Origin: Acidobacteriota bacterium
Lineage (GTDB): Bacteria > Acidobacteriota > Terriglobia > Terriglobales > Acidobacteriaceae
NCBI GenBank assembly: GCA_021781255.1
Contig: JAJXXG010000336.1
Location: 1 to 11,925, forward strand
Reading direction: 5' to 3'
Length of the DNA stretch: 11,925 bases
The translations under genes and the position numbers were made by a program. The notes under the pieces were generated by a model. It made no database searches, was not told the origin of the DNA, and worked only from the letters and a program-made list of their open reading frames with translations. Shown one piece after another: positions 5,261 through 11,925 of this stretch (position 1 is the stretch's first letter; each line of letters starts with the position of its first letter).

Positions 5261-6568
5261 TTACTTCAATACACCTGCCCCGTGGCGCTCTTCGATTGGA
5301 ACCAGACTGCGCGTGCGCTGCCCGGTGTAGATCTGGCGTGGACGCACAATCTTCTGCTCGGGATCGATGATCATCTCCTGCCACTGCGCCAGCCAGCCCA
5401 CAGTGCGCGGAATGGCGAAGAGCACGGTGAACAGCTCCGGCTTCAAGCCCATGGCCTGATAGATGATGCCTGAGTAGAAATCCACATTCGGATACAGCTT
5501 CCGCGTGACGAAGTACTCGTCCTGCAGCGCGATCCTTTCCAGTTCCAGGGCGATATCGAGTTTGGGATTTCTTCCTGTGATTTCGAATACCTGTTCCGCC
5601 GTCCACTTGATGATCTTCGCGCGCGGGTCATAGTTCTTGTAGACGCGATGGCCGAATCCCATGAGCTTGCCGTGTCCTTCCTTGACTTTCTTGATGTAGC
5701 CGGGCACGTTGTCCTTCGTGCCAATCTCATCGAGCATTCTGAGGACTTCCTCGTTGGCTCCTCCGTGCAGCGGGCCGGAGAGAGCGGCGGCAGCGGCGGC
5801 AATCGAGAGATAGGGGTCCGCCTGGGAACTGCCCACGGCGCGCATCGTGCTCGTGCTGCAGTTCTGCTCATGGTCGGCATGCAGAATGAAGAGAATGTCC
5901 AGGGCGCGGGCCAGCACCGGATGCGCGGCATACTTCGGCTCAACCATACGCCACAGCATGTTCATGAAATTCTCGGTGTAGTTCAGTTCGTTGTCAGGGT
6001 AGACGTAAGGAAAGCCAACGCTGTGCCGGTAGGACATGGCGGCAATGGTCGGCATTTTGCCGATCAGCCGCTTGATCTGGTGCAGGCGATTTGCGGCATC
6101 ATGCACGTTTCCTGCTTCGGGATAAATCGACGACATGGCAGCAACGGTGCTGACCAGCATTGCCATGGGGTGCGCGTCGTAGCGAAAGTTCTCCATGAAT
6201 TTCTTGGTGGTTTCATGGAGCATGGTGTGGTGGGTGATCTCGTTGATCCAGTCCTTCAGCTCTGCCTCATCCGGCAGTTCTCCAAAGAGAAGCAGATAGG
6301 CAACTTCGAGAAAAGTGCTGTGCTCGGCCAGCACCTCAATCGGGTAGCCGCGATATTCCAGGATGCCGCGGTCGCCATCGATGTATGTGATCGAGCTGCG
6401 GCAGGCTGCGGTATTCATGAATGCCGGGTCATAAAGCATGAGCCCGAAGTCTTCATCGCTGGTCCGCAACTGGCGGAAGTCCATCGAGCGGACAGTCCCA
6501 TTCTCAATGGGAAGGGTATATGTGCGATTTGTGCGATTGTCGGTGACCGTGAGGCTGCTGGATGACAT
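5261..6568 (-). CDS. gltA: Citrate synthase (type II, GltA-like)
   Basis: Citrate synthase condenses oxaloacetate with acetyl-CoA, the entry step of the citric acid cycle, in the cytosol. The 435-residue protein is close to the usual 425-435 of the hexameric bacterial type. The catalytic residues are visible: H233 in LHADHEQNCSTSTMR, H268 in GPLHGGANEEVL, and D363 in NVDFYSG. Substrate-binding FGHRVYKNYDPRA (305-317) and the IPRTVGWLAQW block (386-396) are intact. The N-terminal beta-rich domain typical of GltA (about 1-55, with the ITYIDGDRGILEYRGYPIE motif following) is present. The ATG at 6568 is preceded by a good Shine-Dalgarno (AGGGGGA, plus 6577-6583, 8 nt away). The gene is divergent from an acetyl-CoA acetyltransferase and separated from it by 274 bases that hold a CRP/FNR-like palindrome and an inverted repeat. 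Confidence 0.98.
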   Translation of the reverse strand: MSSSSLTVTDNRTNRTYTLPIENGTVRSMDFRQLRTSDEDFGLMLYDPAFMNTAACRSSITYIDGDRGILEYRGYPIEVLAEHSTFLEVAYLLLFGELPDEAELKDWINEITHHTMLHETTKKFMENFRYDAHPMAMLVSTVAAMSSIYPEAGNVHDAANRLHQIKRLIGKMPTIAAMSYRHSVGFPYVYPDNELNYTENFMNMLWRMVEPKYAAHPVLARALDILFILHADHEQNCSTSTMRAVGSSQADPYLSIAAAAAALSGPLHGGANEEVLRMLDEIGTKDNVPGYIKKVKEGHGKLMGFGHRVYKNYDPRAKIIKWTAEQVFEITGRNPKLDIALELERIALQDEYFVTRKLYPNVDFYSGIIYQAMGLKPELFTVLFAIPRTVGWLAQWQEMIIDPEQKIVRPRQIYTGQRTRSLVPIEERHGAGVLK

Positions 6569-6610
6569 GAAGAAAATCCCCCTGATCCTGTTTTCATGCA
6601 GTGCTGTGTT

Positions 6611-6628
6611 GGGTCGCCAAGGCGATCC
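6611..6628. repeat. Inverted repeat in the gltA leader region
   Basis: GGGTCGCC-AA-GGCGATCC is an almost perfect 8-bp inverted repeat (one G-T pair if read as RNA), 43-60 bases upstream of the gltA start. It could be an operator half-site pair or a small leader hairpin. There is no following T-run, so it is not a terminator. I do not recognise a regulator for it. Confidence 0.4.
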
Positions 6629-6725
6629 GCAGTTGTGTCGCGCTGCCGGCTCAGACGGCCTTCCTGAAGAGCCGAAAACGCACCCTTGCGGTTCATGATT
6701 TATTGCCTTTCATAGAACGGCTGTC

Positions 6726-6741
6726 TGTGATTCCAGTCACG
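6726..6741. promoter_or_regulatory. CRP/FNR-type palindromic site between gltA and the thiolase gene
   Basis: TGTGA-TTCCAG-TCACG matches the CRP-family pattern TGTGA-N6-TCACA at 9 of 10 fixed positions. It is the best such palindrome I see in the divergent intergenic region. It lies about 158 bases from the gltA start and about 102 bases from the thiolase start, so it could serve either promoter. The family of the bound regulator is inferred from the site alone. Confidence 0.45.
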
Positions 6742-6809
6742 GTCATGTCGTTTCAAATCACAAATCAGCGTTCCCGGGCGGCGCTGGCCCTGTGCGGGAT
6801 AAATGCGCC

Positions 6810-6815
6810 TATACT
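6810..6815 (+). promoter_or_regulatory. Candidate -10 box of the acetyl-CoA acetyltransferase gene
   Basis: TATACT lies 27 bases before the ATG and would start transcription near 6822, leaving a leader of about 20 bases with a GGGAG ribosome site (6830-6834). No clear -35 hexamer is present at the usual distance, which would fit an activator-assisted promoter. The CRP-like palindrome is centred about 88 bases upstream of this predicted start. Confidence 0.35.
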
Positions 6816-6842
6816 TTCAGTGGACATTCGGGAGTGCCTGGC

Positions 6843-8030
6843 ATGAAAGACGTCGTGATCGTTTCAGCGGTTCGTACGCCGGTGGGAAAGTTTCAGGGCT
6901 CGCTGCAGCCTTTTACCGCGCCGCAGTTGGGCGCGCTTGTGGTGCGGGAGGCGGTGCGCCGCGCCGGCGTTGAGGCTGCTCATGTGGATGAGTGCATCAT
7001 GGGCTGCGTGGTGCCGGCCGGCCTTGGCCAGAACCCCGCTCGTCAGGCCGCGATTCACGGCGGCCTGCCCTACCAGGCCGGCGCGCTCACCATCAACAAG
7101 GTCTGCGGCTCCGGGCTGAAAGCTGTTTCTCTCGCCGCGCAAGCCGTGCAAACTGAGAATGCCGACATCGTGGTCGCGGGTGGCATGGAGTCCATGACGA
7201 ACGCGCCCTATCTGCTGCCCCAGGCCAGGGCAGGGTATCGCATGGGCAACGGCACGCTGGTGGATTCGATGATCAACGACGGCCTGTGGGACGTCTACAA
7301 CGGCTTCCACATGGGCGTGGCGGGTGAGCTGGTTGCGGAGAAATACGGCATCAGCCGCCAAGAGCAGGATGCCTTCGCCGCCGAGTCGCACCGCCGCGCC
7401 GCCGCCGCCACGATGCAGGGCTTCTTCCGCAGCGAGATTCTTCCCGTCGAACTGCCGTCGGCAAAGAAGGGCGAATCGCCACGCCGCTTTGATTCCGATG
7501 AGTCCATCCGCCCCGATACGACCGCGGAGATCCTGGCCCGCCTCAAGCCCGCCTTCAAGGAGGGTGGCACCGTGACCGCCGGTAATGCTCCCGGCGTCAA
7601 CGACGGCGCCGCGGCCCTGGTGGTTACCAGCGCCGAGCGGGCAAGAGAACTGGGCCTCAGGCCTCTCGCCGTCATTCGCGCCCAGGCCACAAGCGGCCGC
7701 GAACCGGAGTGGATGAGCCTCGCTCCCATTGAAGCTGTGCGCAAGGTGGCCGTGAAGGCCGGCTGGACGCTGGACGCCGTGGATCTGTTCGAGCTGAACG
7801 AGGCGTTCAGCGTGCAGGCGCTGGCGGTCATCCGCGAACTCGGCCTCGACCCTGCGCGCGTCAACGTCAACGGTGGCGCGGTTGCCATCGGCCACCCCAT
7901 CGGAGCCAGCGGAGCGCGTGTGCTGGTGACGCTGCTGTATGCGCTTGCGCAGCGCGGAGCGGCCCGGGGCATCGCCTCGCTCTGCCTGGGTGGCGGCAAC
8001 GCCGTGGCCCTGGCCGTCGAGCGCGTCTGA
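6843..8030 (+). CDS. Acetyl-CoA acetyltransferase (thiolase II family)
   Basis: This enzyme interconverts two acetyl-CoA with acetoacetyl-CoA, or acts as a related 3-ketoacyl-CoA thiolase. It has 395 residues (family about 390-400). The N-terminal [21 protein letters not shown] is typical. The nucleophile is C88 ([10 protein letters not shown]), and [23 protein letters not shown] (157-179) is the usual second landmark. NEAF (319-322), the [10 protein letters not shown] histidine H351 and the second catalytic cysteine C381 in [10 protein letters not shown] complete the active site. I chose the ATG at 6843 because family conservation begins there and GGGAG lies 8 bases upstream; an in-frame ATG at 6792 would add 17 residues over the likely promoter. 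It is divergent from citrate synthase, so the pair controls two fates of acetyl-CoA. Biosynthetic versus degradative role cannot be told from the sequence. Confidence 0.95.
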   Translation: MKDVVIVSAVRTPVGKFQGSLQPFTAPQLGALVVREAVRRAGVEAAHVDECIMGCVVPAGLGQNPARQAAIHGGLPYQAGALTINKVCGSGLKAVSLAAQAVQTENADIVVAGGMESMTNAPYLLPQARAGYRMGNGTLVDSMINDGLWDVYNGFHMGVAGELVAEKYGISRQEQDAFAAESHRRAAAATMQGFFRSEILPVELPSAKKGESPRRFDSDESIRPDTTAEILARLKPAFKEGGTVTAGNAPGVNDGAAALVVTSAERARELGLRPLAVIRAQATSGREPEWMSLAPIEAVRKVAVKAGWTLDAVDLFELNEAFSVQALAVIRELGLDPARVNVNGGAVAIGHPIGASGARVLVTLLYALAQRGAARGIASLCLGGGNAVALAVERV

Positions 8031-8079
8031 CCGGCGCATGCCGCCAGGCTCTATCCTCGCGCATTCGTGTGTCATTGAT

Positions 8080-8095
8080 TGTCCGGAATCGGACA
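8080..8095. promoter_or_regulatory. Perfect inverted repeat, candidate upstream activator site for the sigma-54 promoter
   Basis: TGTCCG-GAAT-CGGACA is a perfect 6-bp inverted repeat with a 4-base centre, and a further half-site-like GTCCGG follows at 8096-8101. Its centre is about 128 bases upstream of the start predicted from the sigma-54 promoter, within the usual range for enhancer-binding activators. It lies 50 bases after the thiolase stop. Without a T-run after it, it is unlikely to be a terminator. The protein that binds is not encoded in this window. Confidence 0.55.
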
Positions 8096-8188
8096 GTCCG
8101 GCCCAAAAACGGTCACCACATTCCAAGGCCCCGTTCAAGCTGCCCCCCGCAAGTGCTTTCATTTCATTGAGAAAGATAAGCGGAACCT

Positions 8189-8205
8189 TTGGCACTGCAA
8201 GTGCA
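8189..8205 (+). promoter_or_regulatory. Sigma-54 (RpoN) promoter of the export operon
   Basis: TTGGCACTGCAAGTGCA fits the -24/-12 pattern TGGCAC-N5-TTGCA: the -24 element TGGCAC is complete, the -12 element is GTGCA, and the invariant GG (8191-8192) and GC (8203-8204) are exactly 10 bases apart. The predicted start is near 8216, just before the ATG of the adaptor gene at 8219. The palindrome at 8080-8095 would be the activator site. Confidence 0.7.
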
Positions 8206-8218
8206 GTATCTAGCTGTG

Positions 8219-9487
8219 ATGGATATCGCACGCCCAGACTTGAAGCAGAAGAGGAAACGCCGCCTGTTGGTTGGGGCCGGCGTCGTGGTGGTGATTCTTG
8301 CAGTTGCGGCGGTGGCCGTTGCGCGGCTGAAGCCGGCGGCGCCCACCGTGGACCGCTCCACCATCTGGACCGACACGGCCAAGCGCGGACCCATGATTCG
8401 CCAGGTACGCGGCTCGACCGGGTCGCTCGTTCCGCGAGAGGACTCGATTGAACTGATTCCCGCGCCAACCGATGCCACCGTGGTGCGCATCCGCGTGTTG
8501 CCGGGCGCGCAGGTCACGCCGAACACCGTCATCATGGACCTGGCCGATCCCGAGCTGGAGCAGAAGCTGCTGGATGCCCAGCTCGCCGTGAAGGCGGCCG
8601 AGGCGGATTACAAGAGCATGCAGGCCCAACTGCAGAGCACGCTGATGGACAAGAAAACTGCGGCTGCGGCGGTGAATGCCGACTACACGCAGGACCAGTT
8701 GCAGGCGCAGACCGACGAGGCGCTCTACAAGCTTGGCGTGATTTCCGGGCTCGCCTATCAGAAGTCAAAGAACACCGCGGACCAGCTGACGGCGCAGCAC
8801 CACCTGAGCATTCAGCAGCTTGAGGTGAACCAGAAGGCTGTTGAGGTGCAGCTTGCGTCGGCGCAGACCAAGATCGACCAGGCGAAGGCGCTGCTCGCGC
8901 TCTATCAGAAGCAGTCGCAGGAGCTCGATGTGCGCTCCAGCATCTCCGGCACGCTCGCGCCCCTGGCCATGCCGGTCCAGGTGGGGCAGCACGTGGCTGC
9001 GGGAACATCGGTGGCCGAGGTCATCCAGCGCGACAAGCTGAAGGCTGCGCTGCAGATTGCCGAGACGCAGGCGCGCGACATTCAGATCGGGCAGCCGGCC
9101 ACGATTGATACGCACAACGGGGTCATTCCGGGACACGTGATTCGCATCGATCCGTCGGTCGTGAACGGAACGCGCACGGTTGACGTACAACTGGATGGGC
9201 CGCTGCCTCCGGGCGCGGTGCCGCAGTTGAGCGTGGACGGAACCATTGACCTGGAGCACCTGAACGACGTGCTCTATGTGGGCCGCCCTGCGCTGGGCAA
9301 TGAGAACTCCACGCTGAGCCTCTTCAGGCTCGATCCGGACGGCAAGGGAGCAACGCGTGCTCCGGTCAAGGTGGGTCGCGCCTCGGTCAACAACATTCAG
9401 GTGATCGAAGGGCTCAAGGAAGGCGACTCGGTAATTCTCTCGGATATGTCGCGCTACGACAATGTGGACCGCATCCGCCTGGATTAG
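8219..9487 (+). CDS. MacA/HlyD-like periplasmic adaptor of a tripartite export system
   Basis: Membrane-fusion proteins of this type link an inner-membrane ABC transporter to an outer-membrane channel. The 422-residue product has a short basic N-terminus (DLKQKRKRR), one membrane anchor (about 14-37) and a periplasmic remainder. A beta/lipoyl half (IPAPTDATVVRIRVLPGAQVTPNTVIMDL, about 80-108) leads into a long coiled coil (about 112-236, rich in Q, A, K, L). The second lipoyl half is VRSSISGTLAPLAMPVQVGQHVAAGTSVAEV (238-268), followed by beta-barrel and membrane-proximal parts. I chose the ATG at 8219, giving MDIARPD; the open frame extends to a TTG at 8189, but that codon lies in the sigma-54 promoter. 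No Shine-Dalgarno is visible and the predicted transcript begins about 3 bases before the ATG. The ATPase gene follows 68 bases after the stop. Confidence 0.9.
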   Translation: MDIARPDLKQKRKRRLLVGAGVVVVILAVAAVAVARLKPAAPTVDRSTIWTDTAKRGPMIRQVRGSTGSLVPREDSIELIPAPTDATVVRIRVLPGAQVTPNTVIMDLADPELEQKLLDAQLAVKAAEADYKSMQAQLQSTLMDKKTAAAAVNADYTQDQLQAQTDEALYKLGVISGLAYQKSKNTADQLTAQHHLSIQQLEVNQKAVEVQLASAQTKIDQAKALLALYQKQSQELDVRSSISGTLAPLAMPVQVGQHVAAGTSVAEVIQRDKLKAALQIAETQARDIQIGQPATIDTHNGVIPGHVIRIDPSVVNGTRTVDVQLDGPLPPGAVPQLSVDGTIDLEHLNDVLYVGRPALGNENSTLSLFRLDPDGKGATRAPVKVGRASVNNIQVIEGLKEGDSVILSDMSRYDNVDRIRLD

Positions 9488-9555
9488 TCCTGCGCGGACG
9501 ACGGGCAGGCACGCAGATTCAGATCGAACGATTTTTGAGAACACGAGGGGGCAGG

Positions 9556-10278
9556 ATGGCTGCGAACGACAAGCTGATTGAAATCGAGGATCTCACCAAG
9601 GTCTTCTATACCGACGAAGTGGAGACGCACGCGCTCTCCGGCATTCATCTCACCATCTCGCGCGGCGAATACGTGGCCATGTCCGGCCCTTCGGGCTGCG
9701 GCAAGTCCACGCTGCTCTCCATCCTGGGCCTGCTCGATACGCCCACCGGCGGCCGCTACCGGCTCAACAACCAGCCGGTGGAGAACCTGAGCTTCAGCGA
9801 TCGCTCGCGCATTCGCAACCAGGAGATCGGCTTCATCTTCCAGAGCTTCAACCTTATCGGCGATTTGAGCGTGGAGGAGAATGTTGAGCTGCCGCTCACC
9901 TATCGCGCCGGCATGCCCGCGGCCGAGCGCAAGAAGCGCGTGAAGGAAGCGCTGGAGCGCGTGAACATGGCGCACCGCATGCGGCACTTTCCCGCGCAGC
10001 TCTCTGGCGGCCAGCAGCAGCGCGTGGCTGTGGCGCGCGCGCTGGCAGGCTCGCCTTCCATCCTGCTGGCCGACGAGCCGACGGGCAACCTGGACTCAAA
10101 GAACGGCGAAGCCGTAATGCATCTGCTTGCCGACCTGCACCGCGAGGGCTCCACCATCTGCATGGTCACGCACGATCCGCGCTTTGCCAAGCACGCGCAG
10201 CGCGAGGTGCACCTGTTCGACGGCAAGGTGGTCTCGGAGGGAGAACTCAAAAAGCTGACGGAAGAAGTGGAGGCCTAA
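9556..10278 (+). CDS. ABC transporter ATP-binding protein (MacB/LolD type)
   Basis: This 240-residue ATPase powers a MacB/LolD-type mechanotransmitting transporter on the cytosolic face of the inner membrane. Every nucleotide-binding motif is intact: Walker A GPSGCGKST (44-52), Q-loop Q96 (FIFQSFNL), signature LSGGQQQR (149-156), Walker B ILLADE (169-174, catalytic E174), D-loop GNLD (177-180) and switch histidine H206 (MVTHDP). The tail after 225 is short and charged. The ATG at 9556 has a strong GAGGGGG ribosome site 6 bases away; an upstream TTG at 9535 in the same frame is less likely. It lies between the adaptor gene and the permease gene, with only 2 bases before the latter, so the three form one operon. 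Confidence 0.96.
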   Translation: MAANDKLIEIEDLTKVFYTDEVETHALSGIHLTISRGEYVAMSGPSGCGKSTLLSILGLLDTPTGGRYRLNNQPVENLSFSDRSRIRNQEIGFIFQSFNLIGDLSVEENVELPLTYRAGMPAAERKKRVKEALERVNMAHRMRHFPAQLSGGQQQRVAVARALAGSPSILLADEPTGNLDSKNGEAVMHLLADLHREGSTICMVTHDPRFAKHAQREVHLFDGKVVSEGELKKLTEEVEA

Positions 10279-10280
10279 CC

Positions 10281-11925
10281 ATGCTCCAGGACCTGCGCTT
10301 CGCGTTGCGCCACTTGCGCAAATCGCCGGGCTTCACGCTCACCGCGGTGCTCACGCTGGCGCTGGGCATCGGTGTGACTGCGGCCGTGTATAGCGTGATC
10401 TATATCGTGCTGCTTGAGCCTTTACCCTATCCCGATCCGGGCCGCTTGGTGGGCATAGCTTTTACCTTCCCACATGAGCGTCCGAATGCAGAGCAGACCG
10501 GCACCGCAGCGGATTTTGTGCGCGAACACAGCCATGAATTTTCCTCCGTTGCCGTGATGGATGACAATAGCCCTTCCGTCAACCTCGCACTCGACGGGGG
10601 CCGCGCTGCCCAGATCACTTCGCTGCGCGTCTCTGAGGGCTACTTCCGCACTCTTGGCATCGAGCCTGCACTGGGAAGAGTCTTTACGCCAGAGGAGGAT
10701 CGGCCAGAGGGCGGCAGAGCGGTAGTGCTGAGCGATGGACTATGGAGCCGTCTCTTTGACCGCGATCCTGCGATTGTGGGCCGCGCCATCCGCATGAACG
10801 AAGAGACCTTTACGGTTGTGGGAGTGATGCCGGCCGGCTTTGCCGTGACCACCGAAACCGCGCCGGGCGTCCTTGGAACTCCCGATGTTTGGCAACCGTT
10901 GCAGTTGAGCCCGAAAGACCCGGGCTACGAAGGGGACAACTATGAGATGATTGCGCGGCTGCAGCCCGGTGTGACCCTCAATCAGGTCCAGCAGCAATTG
11001 AGCGCTCTCACCCCTGCCTTCTATCAACAGTATCCGGGATACAAGAAATGGTTTGGGCGTGAAAATACACTTCATGAACTTCGCGTTTGGAAGCTCCAGG
11101 ACGTGATGGTCAGCGACGTGCGCCGCAGCCTGCTTACGGTGATGGGCGCGGTTCTGACCGTGCTGCTGGTTGCGTGCCTGAATCTGGCCGGGCTGATGTT
11201 GGCGCGCGCCATGCGCCGCTCGCGAGAAATTGCCCTGCGCTCGGCGCTCGGCGCCACACGCGAGCGTCTGGTGTGGCTCATGGCCTGCGAGGGATTGTTG
11301 CTTGGGCTAAGCGGCGGAATTGTTGCCGTGCTGGTGGCGCACATTGGGGCCGGGTTACTGCTCCATGCTGCGCCGCTTGCAGTGCCCAACCTGCATGGCG
11401 AGCCGAGTCTGTGGTTGTTGAGCGTAGTGATCATCTTGGTTGCACTATCCGCTACAGGCGTTGTCTCCATGCTCCCGGCCTGGCTCGTTCTCCGCAAGAC
11501 GCGGAGCGAGATGCGGTTGGGAGGGCCATCACTCGGCGAAACGGTTTCGCATGCACGACTGTCGCGAGCGCTGATCGTAGCGCAGATTGCGGCCGCTACC
11601 GTGCTGGTCTCCACGGCGTCGCTGCTGCTGGGCACCTTTGTCCGGCTGCGCGCCTTGCCCACCGGGATAGAGCCCAGGCAGCTTACGGTCTTTCAAGTAG
11701 CACTCAAAGGCGATCACTACGCGAACACGCGACAAACCATGCAGTTCATTACCACCGTGTTCGACAGATTAGCCCGCATTCCCGGTGTGGATCACATCGC
11801 AGCGGTGAATGGATTGCCATTGGATCGCGGGCTCAACATCGGCAGCTATCCAACGGGCCGGCAGAATCTGGAACAGACTGTCGAGTTCCGCGCTGTCACA
11901 CCGGGATATTTCCAGACAATGGGGA
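10281..11925 (+). CDS. ADOP-type (MacB/FtsX-like, duplicated) ABC transporter permease, 3' end outside window
   Basis: The N-terminus MLQDLRFALRHLRKSPGFTLTAVLTLALGIG is the hallmark of the acidobacterial duplicated permeases (ADOP), usually about 800 residues with two MacB-type halves. The first 548 residues are present. The first membrane helix (about 17-43) is followed by a MacB periplasmic core domain (about 50-265, with VSEGYFRTLGIEPALGRVFTPEED and VVGVMPAGF). FtsX-type helices follow at about 285-309, 333-360 and 378-403, with the REIALRSALGATRERLVWLMACEGLLL coupling segment between the first and second. The second half opens with SRALIVAQIAAATVLVSTASLLLGTFVRL (428-456) and a second periplasmic domain, cut at the window end. 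The ATG is 2 bases after the ATPase stop, with GGAGG (10269-10273) inside the ATPase gene. Such permeases are commonly orphans; here it is paired with an ATPase and an adaptor. The substrate is unknown, plausibly a drug, peptide or lipid. Confidence 0.93.
   Translation, partial: MLQDLRFALRHLRKSPGFTLTAVLTLALGIGVTAAVYSVIYIVLLEPLPYPDPGRLVGIAFTFPHERPNAEQTGTAADFVREHSHEFSSVAVMDDNSPSVNLALDGGRAAQITSLRVSEGYFRTLGIEPALGRVFTPEEDRPEGGRAVVLSDGLWSRLFDRDPAIVGRAIRMNEETFTVVGVMPAGFAVTTETAPGVLGTPDVWQPLQLSPKDPGYEGDNYEMIARLQPGVTLNQVQQQLSALTPAFYQQYPGYKKWFGRENTLHELRVWKLQDVMVSDVRRSLLTVMGAVLTVLLVACLNLAGLMLARAMRRSREIALRSALGATRERLVWLMACEGLLLGLSGGIVAVLVAHIGAGLLLHAAPLAVPNLHGEPSLWLLSVVIILVALSATGVVSMLPAWLVLRKTRSEMRLGGPSLGETVSHARLSRALIVAQIAAATVLVSTASLLLGTFVRLRALPTGIEPRQLTVFQVALKGDHYANTRQTMQFITTVFDRLARIPGVDHIAAVNGLPLDRGLNIGSYPTGRQNLEQTVEFRAVTPGYFQTMG

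Noticed and set aside
5037..5606. Minus-strand open frame of 189 codons across tRNA-Arg
   Set aside because: It overlaps the end of gltA in another frame and translates the tRNA; the stretch resembling 'MVGEAGIEPTTPGLEGRCSIQLSYSP' is a familiar artefact of translating a tRNA gene.
5648..6565. Plus-strand open frame of 305 codons opposite citrate synthase
   Set aside because: It is antisense to gltA, has no recognisable motif or ribosome site, and follows the usual high-GC antisense pattern.
6792..6842. Longer thiolase start at 6792
   Set aside because: The added 17 residues are not thiolase-like and cover the candidate -10 box; the ATG at 6843 begins the conserved family N-terminus and has a ribosome site.
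6864..8468. Minus-strand open frame of 534 codons opposite the thiolase gene
   Set aside because: It lies antisense to a fully conserved thiolase, crosses the next promoter, and its product is a compositionally biased H/R/G/A-rich sequence with no domain; it is a shadow of high-GC codon use.
1..11925. CRISPR array, toxin-antitoxin pair, prophage or defence genes
   Set aside because: I found no regularly spaced direct repeats, no small paired genes with toxin or antitoxin features, and no phage or nuclease domains beyond the IS110 transposase.

Overview
The window reads as chromosomal DNA of moderately high GC content, most likely from an Acidobacteriota member of the Terriglobia/Acidobacteriaceae type. 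This inference rests on the ADOP-type permease (Acidobacterial duplicated orphan permease) at the right edge, on the style of the MacA-like adaptor and IS110 transposase, and on tRNA genes that encode their own CCA. No search was run, so the taxonomy rests on recalled family features.

Layout, left to right. (1) 1-777, minus: 5' part of rimO (ribosomal protein S12 methylthiotransferase), with a TACAAT -10 box only 6 nt before its GTG start. (2) 778-2670: an accessory island with an IS110-family transposase (1250-2362) flanked by non-coding DNA. The transposase has its RuvC-like DEDD residues but appears to have lost, in frame, the segment that carries the catalytic serine. The downstream flank holds a strong hairpin that looks like a dispersed repeat. 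(3) 2671-3480: tRNA-Pro(TGG) and a small DUF4112-type membrane protein on the minus strand, divergent from tRNA-His(GTG) on the plus strand. (4) 3529-5242, plus: a YheT-like alpha/beta hydrolase, an overlapping unknown gene, and tRNA-Arg(TCT), whose -10 box overlaps the stop codon of the unknown gene. (5) 5261-8030: citrate synthase (gltA, minus) divergent from an acetyl-CoA acetyltransferase (plus), with a CRP/FNR-like palindrome between them. Both enzymes act at the acetyl-CoA node. (6) 8031-11925, plus: a tripartite export operon with a MacA/HlyD-like adaptor, a MacB/LolD-type ATPase and an ADOP/MacB-type permease that runs off the window.

The strongest regulatory signal lies ahead of the export operon. 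A near-consensus sigma-54 promoter has exact GG-N10-GC spacing, and about 128 bp upstream of its predicted start is a perfect inverted repeat, TGTCCG-N4-CGGACA, where an enhancer-binding activator would be expected. The predicted transcription start is only about 3 nt before the adaptor's ATG, so the transcript would be nearly leaderless. Ordinary housekeeping genes fill most of the rest. The altered IS110 transposase and the sigma-54/palindrome control of the ADOP-containing export operon are the two items most worth following up.
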